NCBI RefSeq assembly: GCF_000934725.1
Contig: NZ_JYNS01000015.1
Location: 1-64,000, forward strand
DNA: 64,000 nt
Direction: 5' to 3'
Source of the DNA: Methyloterricola oryzae
GTDB lineage: Bacteria > Pseudomonadota > Gammaproteobacteria > Methylococcales > Methylococcaceae
Part shown: positions 7,792 to 17,011 of the stretch, piece after piece
Position numbering within the stretch: position 1 is the first letter of the stretch
Layout: every line of letters begins with the position of its first letter
Made by a program: the position numbers and the translations under genes
The notes under the pieces: generated by a model
What the model was told of the DNA's origin: nothing
The model's database searches: none
Seen by the model: only the letters and a program-made list of their open reading frames with translations

Positions 7792-8424
7792 TCACTTGGG
7801 CGCCTTCAACAAGGGCACCAGTTTCTGCCAGACCAGATCCATCATGACCGGCTGCGCCTCGCCGTTGGGATGCAGCCCGTCGCCCTGCATCAGGGACCGG
7901 TTGCCGCCCACGCCGTCCAGCAGAAAGGGTACGAAGTCGGCCTTCTGCTCGGCAGCCACTTGCGGGAACACGCCTTCGAACAGCTCGGTATAGCGGCGGC
8001 CGTAGTTGGGCGGTATGCGCATGCCCACCAGCAGCACCTTGGCGCCGGCTGCGCGGCAGCGCGCGATGATGCCGGTCAGATTCTCCTTGAGCCGCGCCGG
8101 CGGCAGCCCGCGCAGGCCATCGTTGCCGCCCAGTTCCAGGATCACGACGCCGGGCGCATGGCGCTGCAGCAGATCGTCGACCCGCGCCAGTCCACCGGCG
8201 CTGGTGTCGCCTGAAATACTGGCGTTAACGATGCTCCAGTCCGCATGGGTCTGCTGCAAGCGCTGCTGCAGCAGGCCGACCCAGCCGCGTTCCAAATTTT
8301 CCAGGCCATAGCCGGCGCTGATACTATCCCCGAGAACCAAAATCGTGCCGGCGAGACTAAGACCGGGAGCCAGCATCACGACGAAACAGAGCAACCAGCG
8401 AATGCGAGAGACGATGCCAATCAT
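7792..8424 (-). CDS. tesA: Periplasmic SGNH lysophospholipase/arylesterase (TesA family)
   Basis: 210-aa homologue of TesA (acyl-CoA thioesterase I / protease I / lysophospholipase L1). A signal peptide (residues 1-25) precedes the SGNH blocks: block I G-D-S-I-S-A-G-Y-G with Ser34, block III G-G-N-D-G-L, and block V D-G-L-H-P-N with the catalytic Asp and His. The frame is open far upstream, but the signal-peptide Met at 8424 is the natural start. Divergent from ybbA, as in Escherichia coli, but here the two coding regions overlap by 11 bp at their 5' ends, so each promoter must lie inside the other gene. Confidence 0.9.
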   Translation of the reverse strand: MIGIVSRIRWLLCFVVMLAPGLSLAGTILVLGDSISAGYGLENLERGWVGLLQQRLQQTHADWSIVNASISGDTSAGGLARVDDLLQRHAPGVVILELGGNDGLRGLPPARLKENLTGIIARCRAAGAKVLLVGMRIPPNYGRRYTELFEGVFPQVAAEQKADFVPFLLDGVGGNRSLMQGDGLHPNGEAQPVMMDLVWQKLVPLLKAPK

Positions 8425-9088
8425 CGAAGCGGAGAACATCAGCAAATGGGTGGATACAGCCGACGGCCGGCTGGATATATTGACAGCAGTGGGACTCTCG
8501 ATCAACGCGGCGGAGACCGTCGCCATCGTCGGGGCCTCGGGCTCGGGCAAATCGACCCTGCTCGGACTCCTGGCGGGACTTGACCTGCCTTCCGCCGGAG
8601 ACGTCCGACTGGCGGGCAAGAACCTATCCGGACTCAGCGAAGACGGCCGGGCTCTGATGCGATCAAGACACGTGGGATTCGTGTTCCAGGCCTTCCAATT
8701 GCTGGCGAATCTCACCGCGCTGGAAAATGTGATGCTGCCCCTGGAATTGCTCGGAGCCCCGGACGCCGCCAAGGCGGCGCGGCACATGCTCGCCCGCGTG
8801 GGTCTGGATAAACGGCTGCGCCACTATCCGCGACAGCTCTCTGGCGGCGAACAGCAAAGGGTGGCCCTGGCGCGCGCCTTTGTCACCTCGCCGCCGATTC
8901 TGTTCGCCGACGAACCCACCGGCAATTTGGACAGCAAGACCGGACGCCACGTGATCGACCTGCTGTTCGAACTGAATCGCGAGCAACGCGCCACCCTGGT
9001 TCTGGTCACCCATGACGAGGCGCTGGCCTCCCGCTGCGGCAGGACGGTGCGCATCGAGGAAGGCCGCGTCGTCGAGGACCGCCCATGA
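8414..9088 (+). CDS. ybbA: ABC transporter ATPase YbbA (LolD-like family)
   Basis: 224-aa ATPase of the MacB/LolD type. Walker A G-A-S-G-S-G-K-S-T is at residues 40-48, the signature L-S-G-G-E-Q-Q-R follows, and Walker B with D-loop reads L-F-A-D-E-P-T-G-N-L-D. The last three codons overlap the ATG of the permease (4 bp), indicating translational coupling. With YbbP it forms an ATPase-permease pair whose physiological role is still debated; association with TesA suggests handling of lipids or toxic hydrophobics at the envelope. An alternative ATG at 8402 would add only four residues. Confidence 0.9.
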   Translation: MPIIEAENISKWVDTADGRLDILTAVGLSINAAETVAIVGASGSGKSTLLGLLAGLDLPSAGDVRLAGKNLSGLSEDGRALMRSRHVGFVFQAFQLLANLTALENVMLPLELLGAPDAAKAARHMLARVGLDKRLRHYPRQLSGGEQQRVALARAFVTSPPILFADEPTGNLDSKTGRHVIDLLFELNREQRATLVLVTHDEALASRCGRTVRIEEGRVVEDRP

Positions 9089-11586
9089 GCGTGCGCAGTC
9101 AGCTGGTACTGGCCCTTCGGTTGGTTCGCCGCGACTGGCACAGCGGCGAGTTGCTGGTCTTGATGCTGGCCCTGCTGATCGCTGTCGCCAGCGCCACCGC
9201 CGTCAGCCTGCTGGGACACCGGCTGACCCGTACCATGACCCTGCAGGCGGCGGAATTCCTGGCCGCCGACCTGTCGGTGCGCGACCACGATCCTTTGCCC
9301 GCAGACTGGGACGAGGAAGCCAGGACCTTAGGCCTGCGTCACGCCAGAACGGTGGAGTTTTCCAGCGTGCTGGTGGAAAACGAGGACATGCTGCTTTGCG
9401 GCATCAAGGCCGTAAGCCCCGGCTACCCCCTGCGCGGCGCCCTGCGCAGCACGCTGACCGATATGACCGCCGAAACGGCAACCCAGGAGGTTCCCGAGCC
9501 CGGCACGGCCTGGGTGGAGCAACGTGTGCTGACTTCGCTGAACCTGGCCGTGGGGCAGACCATCCACGTGGGCGACCAGCCATTGACCGTGACCCGCATC
9601 TTGACCCACGAACCCGATCGGCGCGGCGAATTGTGGAGCCTCTCGCCCCGCGTGCTGATGAACCTGGCCGACCTGGAGGCCACCCATGTGCTGCAACCCG
9701 GCAGCCATGCGCATTTCTACGCCATGTATGCGGGCGATGAGCCCGCCGTGCGGGCACTGAAGGCCCGGCTCAAACCCAGGCTCGCCGCAACCCAGCAGCT
9801 GGTGGATGTGCACGAGGACCGGCCGGAAGTGGGCAATGCCATCAACCGCGCCGAGCGCTACCTGGGCCTGAGCAGCATCGTGATCGTATTGATCGCCGGG
9901 GTCGCGGTGGCCATGAGCGCAAGGCGCTATAGCGAGCGGCATTTCGACATGACCGCCATGCTGAAATGCCTGGGCGCCAGCAAGGCCGAAGTGCTACGCC
10001 TCTACCTGTTCCAGTTCCTGGCTATCGGGCTGGCCGGCAGCCTGGCCGGCTGCGCCCTCGGCTTCGTGGCGCAGGAGGGCGTGCTCTACTTCTTGGCGCG
10101 CATGCTGCCGCACAGCCTGGCAAGTCCGGCCTGGTACGCGCCTCTGTTTGGCGCCGCCGTCGGTCTGCTCATTCTTCTGGGCTTTGCCTTGCCGCCGGTG
10201 CTGCAGTTGCGCGGCCTGTCGCCGCTGCGCGTGCTGCGCCGCGACCTGGCGCCTTTGCCTCCCAGCGGATGGCTGGTCTATGGCCTGGCTGCCGCGGCCC
10301 TGGCGGTGCTGATCTGGCGCTATACCGAAGACGGCCGCATGACAGCCATGGTGCTGGGAATCGGATTTGCCGCCCTGGCCGGCACCGGCCTTGTTGCCTT
10401 GGGCCTGCTGCGCGGGAGCCGACTGCTGCTGCCGCGCCTGGGACTTTCCTGGCGCTTCGGACTGCAGAACCTGACCCGCCAGCCGCGCCTGGCCGTCACC
10501 CAGATTCTGGCTTTCAGCCTCACCCTGGTGGCCATGCAGATCAGCGTATTGGTGCGCACCGAACTAATCCAGGAATGGCGTCAGCAACTACCGGAGCAGG
10601 CGCCCAATCAGTTTGCCCTGAACCTGTTCGAAACCGACCTGGCCCATTTCCAGGCGCTCAGTGAACGCGAGGGCTTCAAGACCAGCGCCTATTACCCGGT
10701 GATACGTGGGCGTCTGACCGCCGTCAACGGCGAGGACGTGCATCGCATCGCCACCAAGGAATCCCAGGGGGAGGCGGCCATCAACCGGGACCTCAGCCTG
10801 ACCTACAGCGGCGAACTGCCGCCCGACAACCGGATACTGCAAGGCCGCTGGTGGAACGATTGGACACCAGGGAACGAACCGGGCGTCTCGGTCGAGGCCA
10901 AGCTGGCCGAAAGCCTGGGGATACGCCTCGGCGACCGCCTGAGCTTCACTCTGGGCGACCGCAGCCTGGTGGCGCGGGTCGCGAGCTTGCGCAGCGTGCG
11001 CTGGGATGCGATGACGCCCAACTTCTACATGATCTTCGAACCCGGCGCATTGAAAGACCACGCCCGGACCTACATCACCAGCTTCTATGTTCCGCCGGAA
11101 CAGAAGTCCGCCCTGTCACGCCTGGCAAAGGCCTTTCCGGCCGTCACCCTGCTGGACGTGGAAGCGCTGCTCAAGCAGTTCCAGACCATCCTTCGCGAGG
11201 TCACGCTTGCCATCGAATTCGTGCTGGCCTTTGCCTTGGCCGCAGGCATAACTGTTCTGTTCGCGGCAGTGCGCGCCACCCTGGACAGCCGCTTACGCGA
11301 AGATGCGCTGCTGCGCGCCATGGGCGCAAGCCGCAAGCTGCTGCGCCGCAGCCAATGGCTGGAATTCTGTGCGCTGGGCTTTCTGTCCGGGGTGTTGTCC
11401 ACCGCCATTGCGGAGCTCATCGCCTGGAGCCTGTTTGTCCGCGTCTTCGACCTGGAACCGCACGTGCATTGGGAAATGTGGCTGTCCGTGCCGCTGCTGG
11501 GGGCCGCGTCGGTGGGCGTCGCGGGGTATCTGAATACCCGGGTGGTAGTCAGGGAAGCGCCCTGGAAAGCGCTCAGGGATTTGTAA
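9085..11586 (+). CDS. ybbP: FtsX-type ABC permease YbbP
   Basis: 833-aa inner-membrane permease with two FtsX domains. It has an N-terminal TM segment (about residues 20-42), a periplasmic domain, three TMs near 255-375, a further TM pair around 395-450, a second periplasmic domain (about 490-690) and three C-terminal TMs. The duplicated A-M-L-K-C-L-G-A-S and A-L-L-R-A-M-G-A-S coupling helices that contact the ATPase are clear. Size matches YbbP of enterobacteria. It is the mechanotransmission-type permease for YbbA; substrate unproven. Confidence 0.9.
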   Translation: MSVRSQLVLALRLVRRDWHSGELLVLMLALLIAVASATAVSLLGHRLTRTMTLQAAEFLAADLSVRDHDPLPADWDEEARTLGLRHARTVEFSSVLVENEDMLLCGIKAVSPGYPLRGALRSTLTDMTAETATQEVPEPGTAWVEQRVLTSLNLAVGQTIHVGDQPLTVTRILTHEPDRRGELWSLSPRVLMNLADLEATHVLQPGSHAHFYAMYAGDEPAVRALKARLKPRLAATQQLVDVHEDRPEVGNAINRAERYLGLSSIVIVLIAGVAVAMSARRYSERHFDMTAMLKCLGASKAEVLRLYLFQFLAIGLAGSLAGCALGFVAQEGVLYFLARMLPHSLASPAWYAPLFGAAVGLLILLGFALPPVLQLRGLSPLRVLRRDLAPLPPSGWLVYGLAAAALAVLIWRYTEDGRMTAMVLGIGFAALAGTGLVALGLLRGSRLLLPRLGLSWRFGLQNLTRQPRLAVTQILAFSLTLVAMQISVLVRTELIQEWRQQLPEQAPNQFALNLFETDLAHFQALSEREGFKTSAYYPVIRGRLTAVNGEDVHRIATKESQGEAAINRDLSLTYSGELPPDNRILQGRWWNDWTPGNEPGVSVEAKLAESLGIRLGDRLSFTLGDRSLVARVASLRSVRWDAMTPNFYMIFEPGALKDHARTYITSFYVPPEQKSALSRLAKAFPAVTLLDVEALLKQFQTILREVTLAIEFVLAFALAAGITVLFAAVRATLDSRLREDALLRAMGASRKLLRRSQWLEFCALGFLSGVLSTAIAELIAWSLFVRVFDLEPHVHWEMWLSVPLLGAASVGVAGYLNTRVVVREAPWKALRDL

Positions 11587-11598
11587 GCCTTTCAAACA

Positions 11599-11626
11599 CG
11601 GCGATGAGTCGGGTCACCCATCGCCG
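11599..11626. terminator. Hairpin at convergent gene ends
   Basis: CGGCGATG (11599-11606) and CATCGCCG (11619-11626) form a perfect 8-bp stem with a 12-nt loop between the stops of ybbP and the minus-strand gene. Only a weak T-rich sequence follows. Confidence 0.4.
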
Positions 11627-11636
11627 CTCGGTTTGA

Positions 11637-12074
11637 TCAATTGCTAGAAATATTGACCTTGGGCGTCCAGCCCGATTTGCCGGCGCATTCGCCGTCTTTC
11701 ACCGTGACCTTGGCGTAGGGAATGTAGGTGACGACCGTTTCCTCAACCACCGTGGCCGTCGCGCCCTGCTTGATCAGACAGATGAACTGATCCTTCTCCT
11801 CCCCCGAGTCCTCGAATCCCATGCGCGGCACAGCCGTCAGCCAGGTATCGCCGACATTGGGGTTGCGTATGACCACGGTCTGCCCGACGCCGACCGCGCC
11901 GGTCTTGACCTGACCCATTTCGCCGTCCTTGCCACCCATCATGAGCGCCAAGATCACCACGACCACCGCGCCACCCGCTGCATACAAGGCTTTCGGATTG
12001 TTCTTGAACAACTCGACTATGCCGCCGGCCCCGCCGCCCTTGCTTTCGTTTTGTACTTGGTTTTCTTCAGACAT
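11637..12074 (-). CDS. Single-pass membrane protein of unknown function
   Basis: 145 aa starting at the ATG at 12074, which has a GAGGAGG ribosome site 9 nt upstream; the frame is open further upstream but without such a site. Residues about 1-25 are polar and cytoplasmic, one TM segment lies at about 28-46 (A-L-Y-A-A-G-G-A-V-V-V-V-I-L-A-L), and the rest is a small periplasmic domain with a V-G-V-G-Q-T-V-V-I-R-N SH3-like beginning and two cysteines (C-L-I-K-Q and E-C-A-G-K) that may pair. No family recognised with confidence. Confidence 0.7.
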   Translation of the reverse strand: MSEENQVQNESKGGGAGGIVELFKNNPKALYAAGGAVVVVILALMMGGKDGEMGQVKTGAVGVGQTVVIRNPNVGDTWLTAVPRMGFEDSGEEKDQFICLIKQGATATVVEETVVTYIPYAKVTVKDGECAGKSGWTPKVNISSN

Positions 12075-12340
12075 TTTTTGTTTTTCCTCCTCTTTATGGG
12101 ATTCTCCCCTGGGGTTTATTTTGTAACAGCTTAAGGAGCAGGCGCACGTTAACACGTTGACGGTGCATTTGAAACACTGCTTCCCGGGAGCTGAAACCGC
12201 GCCTCGTCCGGATCGGTCGAGGCGCTTTGCGACAACCCTTTCCGCGCAGCGGACAGGCGAAATGGCGCATCGAGCCGTTGGACAGCGCCGATTTGAAAAA
12301 GTTGTCGCTTCGCGAGCAAATTCCGCGCGCGAGCGTGAGC

Positions 12341-12544
12341 TCAGTGCTTGCAGCCGCAGGCTCCGGAACCGCACCCCTGAAAGCTGGGTTCCGGCTTGCG
12401 CCCGCCGCCCATCACCGCGGGCGCCGACAGGAGCTTGCGCACCTCGCCGCCGCAGGCGGGGCACTTGGGCGCCGGCTCGCTGATCTTATGGTTGACGGTG
12501 AAATGGTTCTCGCAGGCTTGGCATTGGTAATCATAAGTTGGCAT
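12341..12544 (-). CDS. FmdB-family zinc ribbon protein
   Basis: 67-aa regulatory-type zinc ribbon of the FmdB (CxxC-CxxC-SSSS) family. The start M-P-T-Y-D-Y-Q-C-Q-A-C is the canonical N-terminus, with zinc ligands C8/C11 and the second knuckle C-P-A-C near residues 30-33. The tail ends in a Gly/Cys-rich G-C-G-S-G-A-C-G-C-K-H, which is common in the family and may bind additional metal. The start at 12544 is fixed by the conserved Met-Pro-Thr-Tyr. Function of the family is poorly known. Confidence 0.88.
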   Translation of the reverse strand: MPTYDYQCQACENHFTVNHKISEPAPKCPACGGEVRKLLSAPAVMGGGRKPEPSFQGCGSGACGCKH

Positions 12545-12697
12545 GATCGTTCTCCGGAATGGACAGCAATTTGACCTTGCAATCCTAGCGCAACTGCAGA
12601 CCGGATTCACAGAGGAAGGCCTGATCCCGAGGATGAACTTTGTCCCCGGGTCAAGGTCGGAGGTAAAACAAGCAGAACATGCAGCCAGGAGCGCGTG

Positions 12698-13114
12698 ATG
12701 CCCGATCCCATCGGCCGTTTCAAAGAGGTCTTCAACCAGCTCGACGCCAGCAATCTGGACCTACTGGGGGAGATCTACGAGTCCGACGTCGTTTTTCGCG
12801 ATCCGGTGCACGAACTCAAGGGCCTTGAGGCGTTGCGCGGCTACTACGCCCGGCTTTACGAGGGCGTCGTCAGCTGCCGCTTCGAGTTCGAGGATGAATT
12901 GATCACCGACGGCCGCGCCGTGCTGGTGTGGGTCATGCACTTCGAGCATGCTCGCTTTTGCCGGGGCGAGACCTTGAGCCTGGCTGGCGCGAGCCACCTG
13001 CGCTTCGGCGAAAAGGTCTTCCTGCACCATGACTATTTCGACATGGGCGCATTCATCTACGAGAAGGTGCCGCTCCTCGGCGGCGTGATTCGCGCCATCA
13101 AACGCCGGCTTTGA
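12698..13114 (+). CDS. SnoaL-like / NTF2-fold protein
   Basis: 138-aa cystatin-like fold protein at the head of the lipid-modification operon. The pattern L-L-G-E-I-Y-E-S-D-V-V-F-R-D-P followed by L-K-G-L-E-A-L-R-G-Y-Y is the standard SnoaL/NTF2 opening. An AGGAG site precedes the ATG at 12698; a GTG three bases earlier is an alternative. Homologues repeatedly sit beside CFA-type methyltransferase genes and DUF1365, so a role in that pathway (fatty-acyl substrate handling) is inferred. Catalytic residues cannot be assigned. Confidence 0.78.
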   Translation: MPDPIGRFKEVFNQLDASNLDLLGEIYESDVVFRDPVHELKGLEALRGYYARLYEGVVSCRFEFEDELITDGRAVLVWVMHFEHARFCRGETLSLAGASHLRFGEKVFLHHDYFDMGAFIYEKVPLLGGVIRAIKRRL

Positions 13115-13130
13115 CTCAGGGAGACACTCC

Positions 13131-14381
13131 GTGAAACTCGCCATAGTCGGTACCGGCATTTCCGGCATGACCGCCGCCTCGCAGTTGTGCGAATCCCATG
13201 ATCTCAGCATATTCGAGGCCGGCGACTACATCGGCGGCCATACCCGCACCGTGGACGTGGAACTTAACGGACAGCGCCTCGCGGTAGACACGGGCTTCAT
13301 CGTCTTCAACGATCGTACCTATCCGCATTTCGAGGCCATGCTAAGAAGCTTGGATGTTCCGGTTCGCAACACCAACATGAGCTTCAGCCTGTGCTGCGAG
13401 CGCAGCGGACTGGAATACAACGGCAACAACCTCAACGCCCTGTTTGCCCAACGCCGCAACCTGTTCCGGCCGTCCTTCCACCGCATGATCCGCGACATAC
13501 TGCGCTTCAATCGCGAAGCGCCGGCGGAACTCGACAAACCGGGGACGGAATCGACCCTGAGCGAATATCTGGAAGCCAACAACTACAGCCGCGAGTTCCG
13601 CGAGGACTACATCATTCCCATGGCCGCCGCCATCTGGTCGGCAGAGCATGACATCATGGGCCGCATGCCGCTGCGCTTCTTCGTGCGCTTCTTTCTCAAC
13701 CACGGTTTGCTCAGCATCAACAACCGGCCCCAGTGGAAAACCATCGAAGGCGGATCGCGCACCTACATGCAGCGGCTGGTGGAACCCTTCCGCCCGCGCA
13801 TCCGCCTGTCCACCCCGGTGGCCGGCATCCGACGCCAGGCCCAGGGCGTGGAGATCGAACTGGCCGACGGCACGCGTGAGCGCTTCGAAGGCGTCATCCT
13901 CGCCACCCACAGCGACCAGGCCCTGAGCCTGCTGCGTGACGCGAGCGATGCCGAGCGCGAGATCCTGGCCGCCATTCCCTACCAGGAAAACGATGCCGTG
14001 CTGCACACGGACACCCGCATCCTGCCGCGGCGCAAGCTCGCCTGGGCCGCATGGAACTACCATCGCCCAGCGCGGGAGCAGGAGCGCGTGGCGGTCACCT
14101 ACAACATGAATATCCTCCAGGGCCTCAAGACCGCGGAAACCCTTTCCGTCACCCTGAACCACACGGCATCCATCAGGCCCGAGTGTATCATCCAGCGCAC
14201 GACCTTTCACCATCCCGTATTCACGTTTGCCGGCCTGCATGCCCAGGCGCGCTGGGCGGAGATCAACGGCGTGCGCCGCACCTGGTTTTGCGGCGCCTAC
14301 TGGGGCTATGGCTTCCATGAAGACGGCGTCAAGAGCGGGCTGCGCGTGGCGGAGCAGATTCTCGAGGGAGCCGGCGAGTGA
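13131..14381 (+). CDS. FAD-dependent oxidoreductase (amine-oxidase/desaturase-like)
   Basis: 416-aa flavoprotein with N-terminal G-T-G-I-S-G-M-T-A-A-S (residues about 7-17) and the following E-A-x-x-x-x-G-G-H motif that binds FAD ribose, as in phytoene-desaturase and amine-oxidase folds. The C-terminus has the F-C-G-A-Y-W-G-Y-G-F-H-E-D-G FAD motif. It starts with GTG behind an AGGGAG site. The stop overlaps the next gene's GTG by 4 bp. In alphaproteobacteria, genes of this type act with a CFA-type methyltransferase in methylated or furan fatty acid synthesis, so a phospholipid acyl-chain oxidoreductase is the best inference. Confidence 0.82.
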   Translation: MKLAIVGTGISGMTAASQLCESHDLSIFEAGDYIGGHTRTVDVELNGQRLAVDTGFIVFNDRTYPHFEAMLRSLDVPVRNTNMSFSLCCERSGLEYNGNNLNALFAQRRNLFRPSFHRMIRDILRFNREAPAELDKPGTESTLSEYLEANNYSREFREDYIIPMAAAIWSAEHDIMGRMPLRFFVRFFLNHGLLSINNRPQWKTIEGGSRTYMQRLVEPFRPRIRLSTPVAGIRRQAQGVEIELADGTRERFEGVILATHSDQALSLLRDASDAEREILAAIPYQENDAVLHTDTRILPRRKLAWAAWNYHRPAREQERVAVTYNMNILQGLKTAETLSVTLNHTASIRPECIIQRTTFHHPVFTFAGLHAQARWAEINGVRRTWFCGAYWGYGFHEDGVKSGLRVAEQILEGAGE

Positions 14382-15154
14382 ACTCCTGCCTGTACCTGGG
14401 ATACGTCCGGCACCGGCGCCACAGCCCATGCCGGCACCAGTTCCGCTATCCCCTGTTCATGCTGCTGCTGGATCTGGACGAGCTGGATACGGTATTCCAG
14501 GACCGCTGGCTCTGGTCCGTGGGACGACCCAACCTGGCCAGCTTCCGCCGCGAGGACCATTTCGGCGACCCCGCAACCGATCTCGCCAGCTGCGCCCGCG
14601 ATCAGGTCCAGCAGGCCCTGGGCCGTCGCCCCGAAGGGGCAGTCCAACTGCTCACGCACCTCAGATACCTGGGTTATTGCTTCAACCCCATCAGCGTCTT
14701 TTACTGTTTCGACTCAAACGGCAGGCTGGACGCCCTCATCGCGGAAGTCACCAACACCCCTTGGAAGGAGCGCCGTCTCTATGTCATCGACGCCCAGGCG
14801 GCGGAAACAAACGGCAGGCTGAAAACCTGCTTCGCCAAGGACCTGCATGTCTCGCCCTTCATGCCCATGGACCTGGATTATGACTGGCGCAGCAGCCCGC
14901 CCGGCAACACGCTGTCGGTGCACATGAACGTGCGCCGCGCGGAGGCGGTTCTGCTGGACGCGACCCTGTCCATGCGTCGCCAGCCGCTCACCGGCTCGAA
15001 TCTCGCGCGGGTTCTGGCGCGTTTTCCGTGGATGACGTTCAAGGTGATCTTTGCCATCCACTGGCAGGCGCTGCTGTTGTGGCTGAAACGCGTGCCCGTA
15101 TTCGACCATCCACCCGTCGCCCTGAATTCCCCAGCACCGCCTTCGGAGACCTGA
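14378..15154 (+). CDS. DUF1365 protein
   Basis: 258-aa protein of the DUF1365 family, of unknown biochemistry but nearly always encoded between an FAD oxidoreductase and a CFA-type methyltransferase. Family marks: Y-L-G-Y-V-R-H-R-R near the start, L-T-H-L-R-Y-L-G-Y-C-F-N-P-I-S-V-F-Y-C in the middle, and the V-T-N-T-P-W-K-E-R and K-x-L-H-V-S-P-F-M-P-M motifs. It starts with GTG in a 4-bp overlap with the gene upstream and ends 3 bp before the methyltransferase, so all three are coupled. Confidence 0.88.
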   Translation: MNSCLYLGYVRHRRHSPCRHQFRYPLFMLLLDLDELDTVFQDRWLWSVGRPNLASFRREDHFGDPATDLASCARDQVQQALGRRPEGAVQLLTHLRYLGYCFNPISVFYCFDSNGRLDALIAEVTNTPWKERRLYVIDAQAAETNGRLKTCFAKDLHVSPFMPMDLDYDWRSSPPGNTLSVHMNVRRAEAVLLDATLSMRRQPLTGSNLARVLARFPWMTFKVIFAIHWQALLLWLKRVPVFDHPPVALNSPAPPSET

Positions 15155-15157
15155 ACC

Positions 15158-16468
15158 ATGCTGCAGCTCGCGCCCGCCCCCGGTGAACCCGATTCTGCAT
15201 CGTCATGCCTGCGCAGCCTCAACCGGCTGGACTACCGGCCATTGTCGCGCCAGGCCCAGCTATTTCGACGCGCCGTCTTCGGACGCTTGTCCAAGCTGGA
15301 ACACGGCATTGTCACCGTGATCGACCACGACGGCCGGCATCGCTTCGGCCAGGGCGATGCCACCAGCGGCCTGCACGCGGAACTGCATATCACCGACCCG
15401 GCCGCCTACCGCCGCATCGCCTTGCAGGGAAGCATCGGCGCCGGCGAAGCCTACATGGAACAGCAATGGCTGGCGGACGATCTGGTCGCGCTGATCCGCA
15501 TCTTCGCCCTCAACCGAGAGGCGCTGGACGGCCTGGAGAAGGGGCTGGCGCTGCTGTACCAGCCCGTGGCCTGGGCCCTGCACCGTCTGCGGCGCAACAC
15601 GAAGCGCGGCAGCCGCAGCAATATCGCCGCCCATTACGATCTGGGCAACGACTTCTACCGCTTGTTCCTCGACGAGACCCTGATGTATTCCTGTGGCGTG
15701 TTCGAGGATGCGGCAAGCGACCTGCACGCGGCGTCGATGGCCAAGAACGAGCGCATCTGCCGCAAGCTGGAACTGGGACCGAACGACCATGTGCTGGAGA
15801 TTGGTACTGGCTGGGGCGGCTTTGCCCTGCACGCGGCTTCGCGCTATGGCTGCCGCGTGACGACGACCACCATCTCCCGCGAGCAGTACGAACTGGCGCA
15901 GCAACGGGTGCGGGAGGCGGGCCTGGACGACCGCATCACTTTGCTGTTCGACGATTACCGCGACCTCAGCGGCCGCTTCGACAAGCTGGTGTCCATCGAA
16001 ATGATCGAGGCGGTCGGCTACGAGTATTACCCCACCTTCTTCAGGCGCTGCGCCGAACTCCTGGAACCATCCGGCATGATGCTGCTGCAGACCATCACCA
16101 TCGCCGACCAACAGTACGACCGCGCCAAGCATTCGGTGGACTTCATCCAGCGCTACATCTTCCCTGGCGGCTGCCTGCCCTCGGTGACCGCCCTGTGCCG
16201 GGCCGCCACCCAGGCTTCGGACCTGCGCCTGTACCACCTGGAGGACATTGGTCCCCACTACGCAACCACCCTCAGGCACTGGCGGGAGCGCTTCCACAAC
16301 CGTCTGGACGAGGTCCGTGCCCTTGGCTACCCGGACAGCTTCGTGCGCATGTGGGAGTTCTACCTGTGCTACTGCGAGGGCGCGTTCCTGGAGCGGGTGA
16401 TCGGCAACGTGCAGATGCTCCTGGTCAAACCCCTGTGCCGCAGGGATTCCCTGACCCCGGCCTTGTGA
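15158..16468 (+). CDS. CFA-synthase-like SAM methyltransferase (first copy)
   Basis: 436-aa member of the cyclopropane-fatty-acyl-phospholipid synthase family, which transfers a methyl group from S-adenosylmethionine to the double bond of unsaturated phospholipid chains. The SAM motif L-E-I-G-T-G-W-G-G is intact, preceded by H-Y-D-L-G-N-D-F-Y-x-x-F-L-D-E-x-x-x-Y-S-C-G-V-F, a family hallmark, and followed by V-S-I-E-M-I-E-A-V-G. The N-terminal domain of about 150 aa is full length. The product may be a cyclopropane, a branched methyl or a furan precursor, depending on the partner flavoprotein. Confidence 0.9.
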   Translation: MLQLAPAPGEPDSASSCLRSLNRLDYRPLSRQAQLFRRAVFGRLSKLEHGIVTVIDHDGRHRFGQGDATSGLHAELHITDPAAYRRIALQGSIGAGEAYMEQQWLADDLVALIRIFALNREALDGLEKGLALLYQPVAWALHRLRRNTKRGSRSNIAAHYDLGNDFYRLFLDETLMYSCGVFEDAASDLHAASMAKNERICRKLELGPNDHVLEIGTGWGGFALHAASRYGCRVTTTTISREQYELAQQRVREAGLDDRITLLFDDYRDLSGRFDKLVSIEMIEAVGYEYYPTFFRRCAELLEPSGMMLLQTITIADQQYDRAKHSVDFIQRYIFPGGCLPSVTALCRAATQASDLRLYHLEDIGPHYATTLRHWRERFHNRLDEVRALGYPDSFVRMWEFYLCYCEGAFLERVIGNVQMLLVKPLCRRDSLTPAL

Positions 16469-16474
16469 GGCCTT

Positions 16475-17011
16475 ATGGCGAAACTCCCCAACTTTCTGCT
16501 GTTTCAACTGGGCTGGCTCGGCGTCGCCTTCAGCGCCGCATCCGCCCTGCCCTGGCTCGCGACCGCCGTGGCGCTGCTGGTCCTGGGGCTGAACCTGGCC
16601 TTCTGCGCGAGGCCCTCGGAGGAGGCTAAACTGGCGCTGGGCGCCGGAGTCTTGGGCCTGATGCTGGATTCGCTACTGACCGCAACAGGCTTGCTGCGCT
16701 TTGACTCCGGCCAGTGGGCCGGTTGGCTGGCGCCCCACTGGATCGTCGCCCTGTGGTTGATGTTCGCCACCCTGCTCAACTCGAGCCTGGACTGGCTCAA
16801 GGGCCGCTACGTCCTGGCGGCGCTCATGGGCGCCGCAGCTGGCCCCGTGGCCTATTGGGGCGGCGCCCGCCTGGGCGCCCTGAGCCTGGCGGACCCAACC
16901 TGGACCAGCTTGGCGGCGGTGGCCCTGGTCTGGCTCATCGCCATGCCGGCCCTGCTCCATCTGGCCGAGCGCTGGGACGGCGTCCACCCCGAACCGCAGC
17001 CCGCGCCGTGA
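16475..17011 (+). CDS. DUF2878 multi-pass membrane protein
   Basis: 178-aa inner-membrane protein with about five to six hydrophobic spans, matching DUF2878 by its N-L-A-F-C-A-R and L-D-S-L-L-T-A-T-G-L-L-R-F motifs and by its invariable neighbours. Its stop codon TGA shares its final A with the ATG of the DUF1295 gene. No catalytic motif is visible. A role in supplying or anchoring the lipid-modifying enzymes is inferred from gene order only. Confidence 0.82.
   Translation: MAKLPNFLLFQLGWLGVAFSAASALPWLATAVALLVLGLNLAFCARPSEEAKLALGAGVLGLMLDSLLTATGLLRFDSGQWAGWLAPHWIVALWLMFATLLNSSLDWLKGRYVLAALMGAAAGPVAYWGGARLGALSLADPTWTSLAAVALVWLIAMPALLHLAERWDGVHPEPQPAP

Noticed and set aside
12622..12627. TGATCC resembling the -35 of ChrR-type sigma-E promoters, before the lipid operon
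   Set aside because: No TAA-type -10 is found at the expected 16-19 bp spacing, so the match is probably chance.
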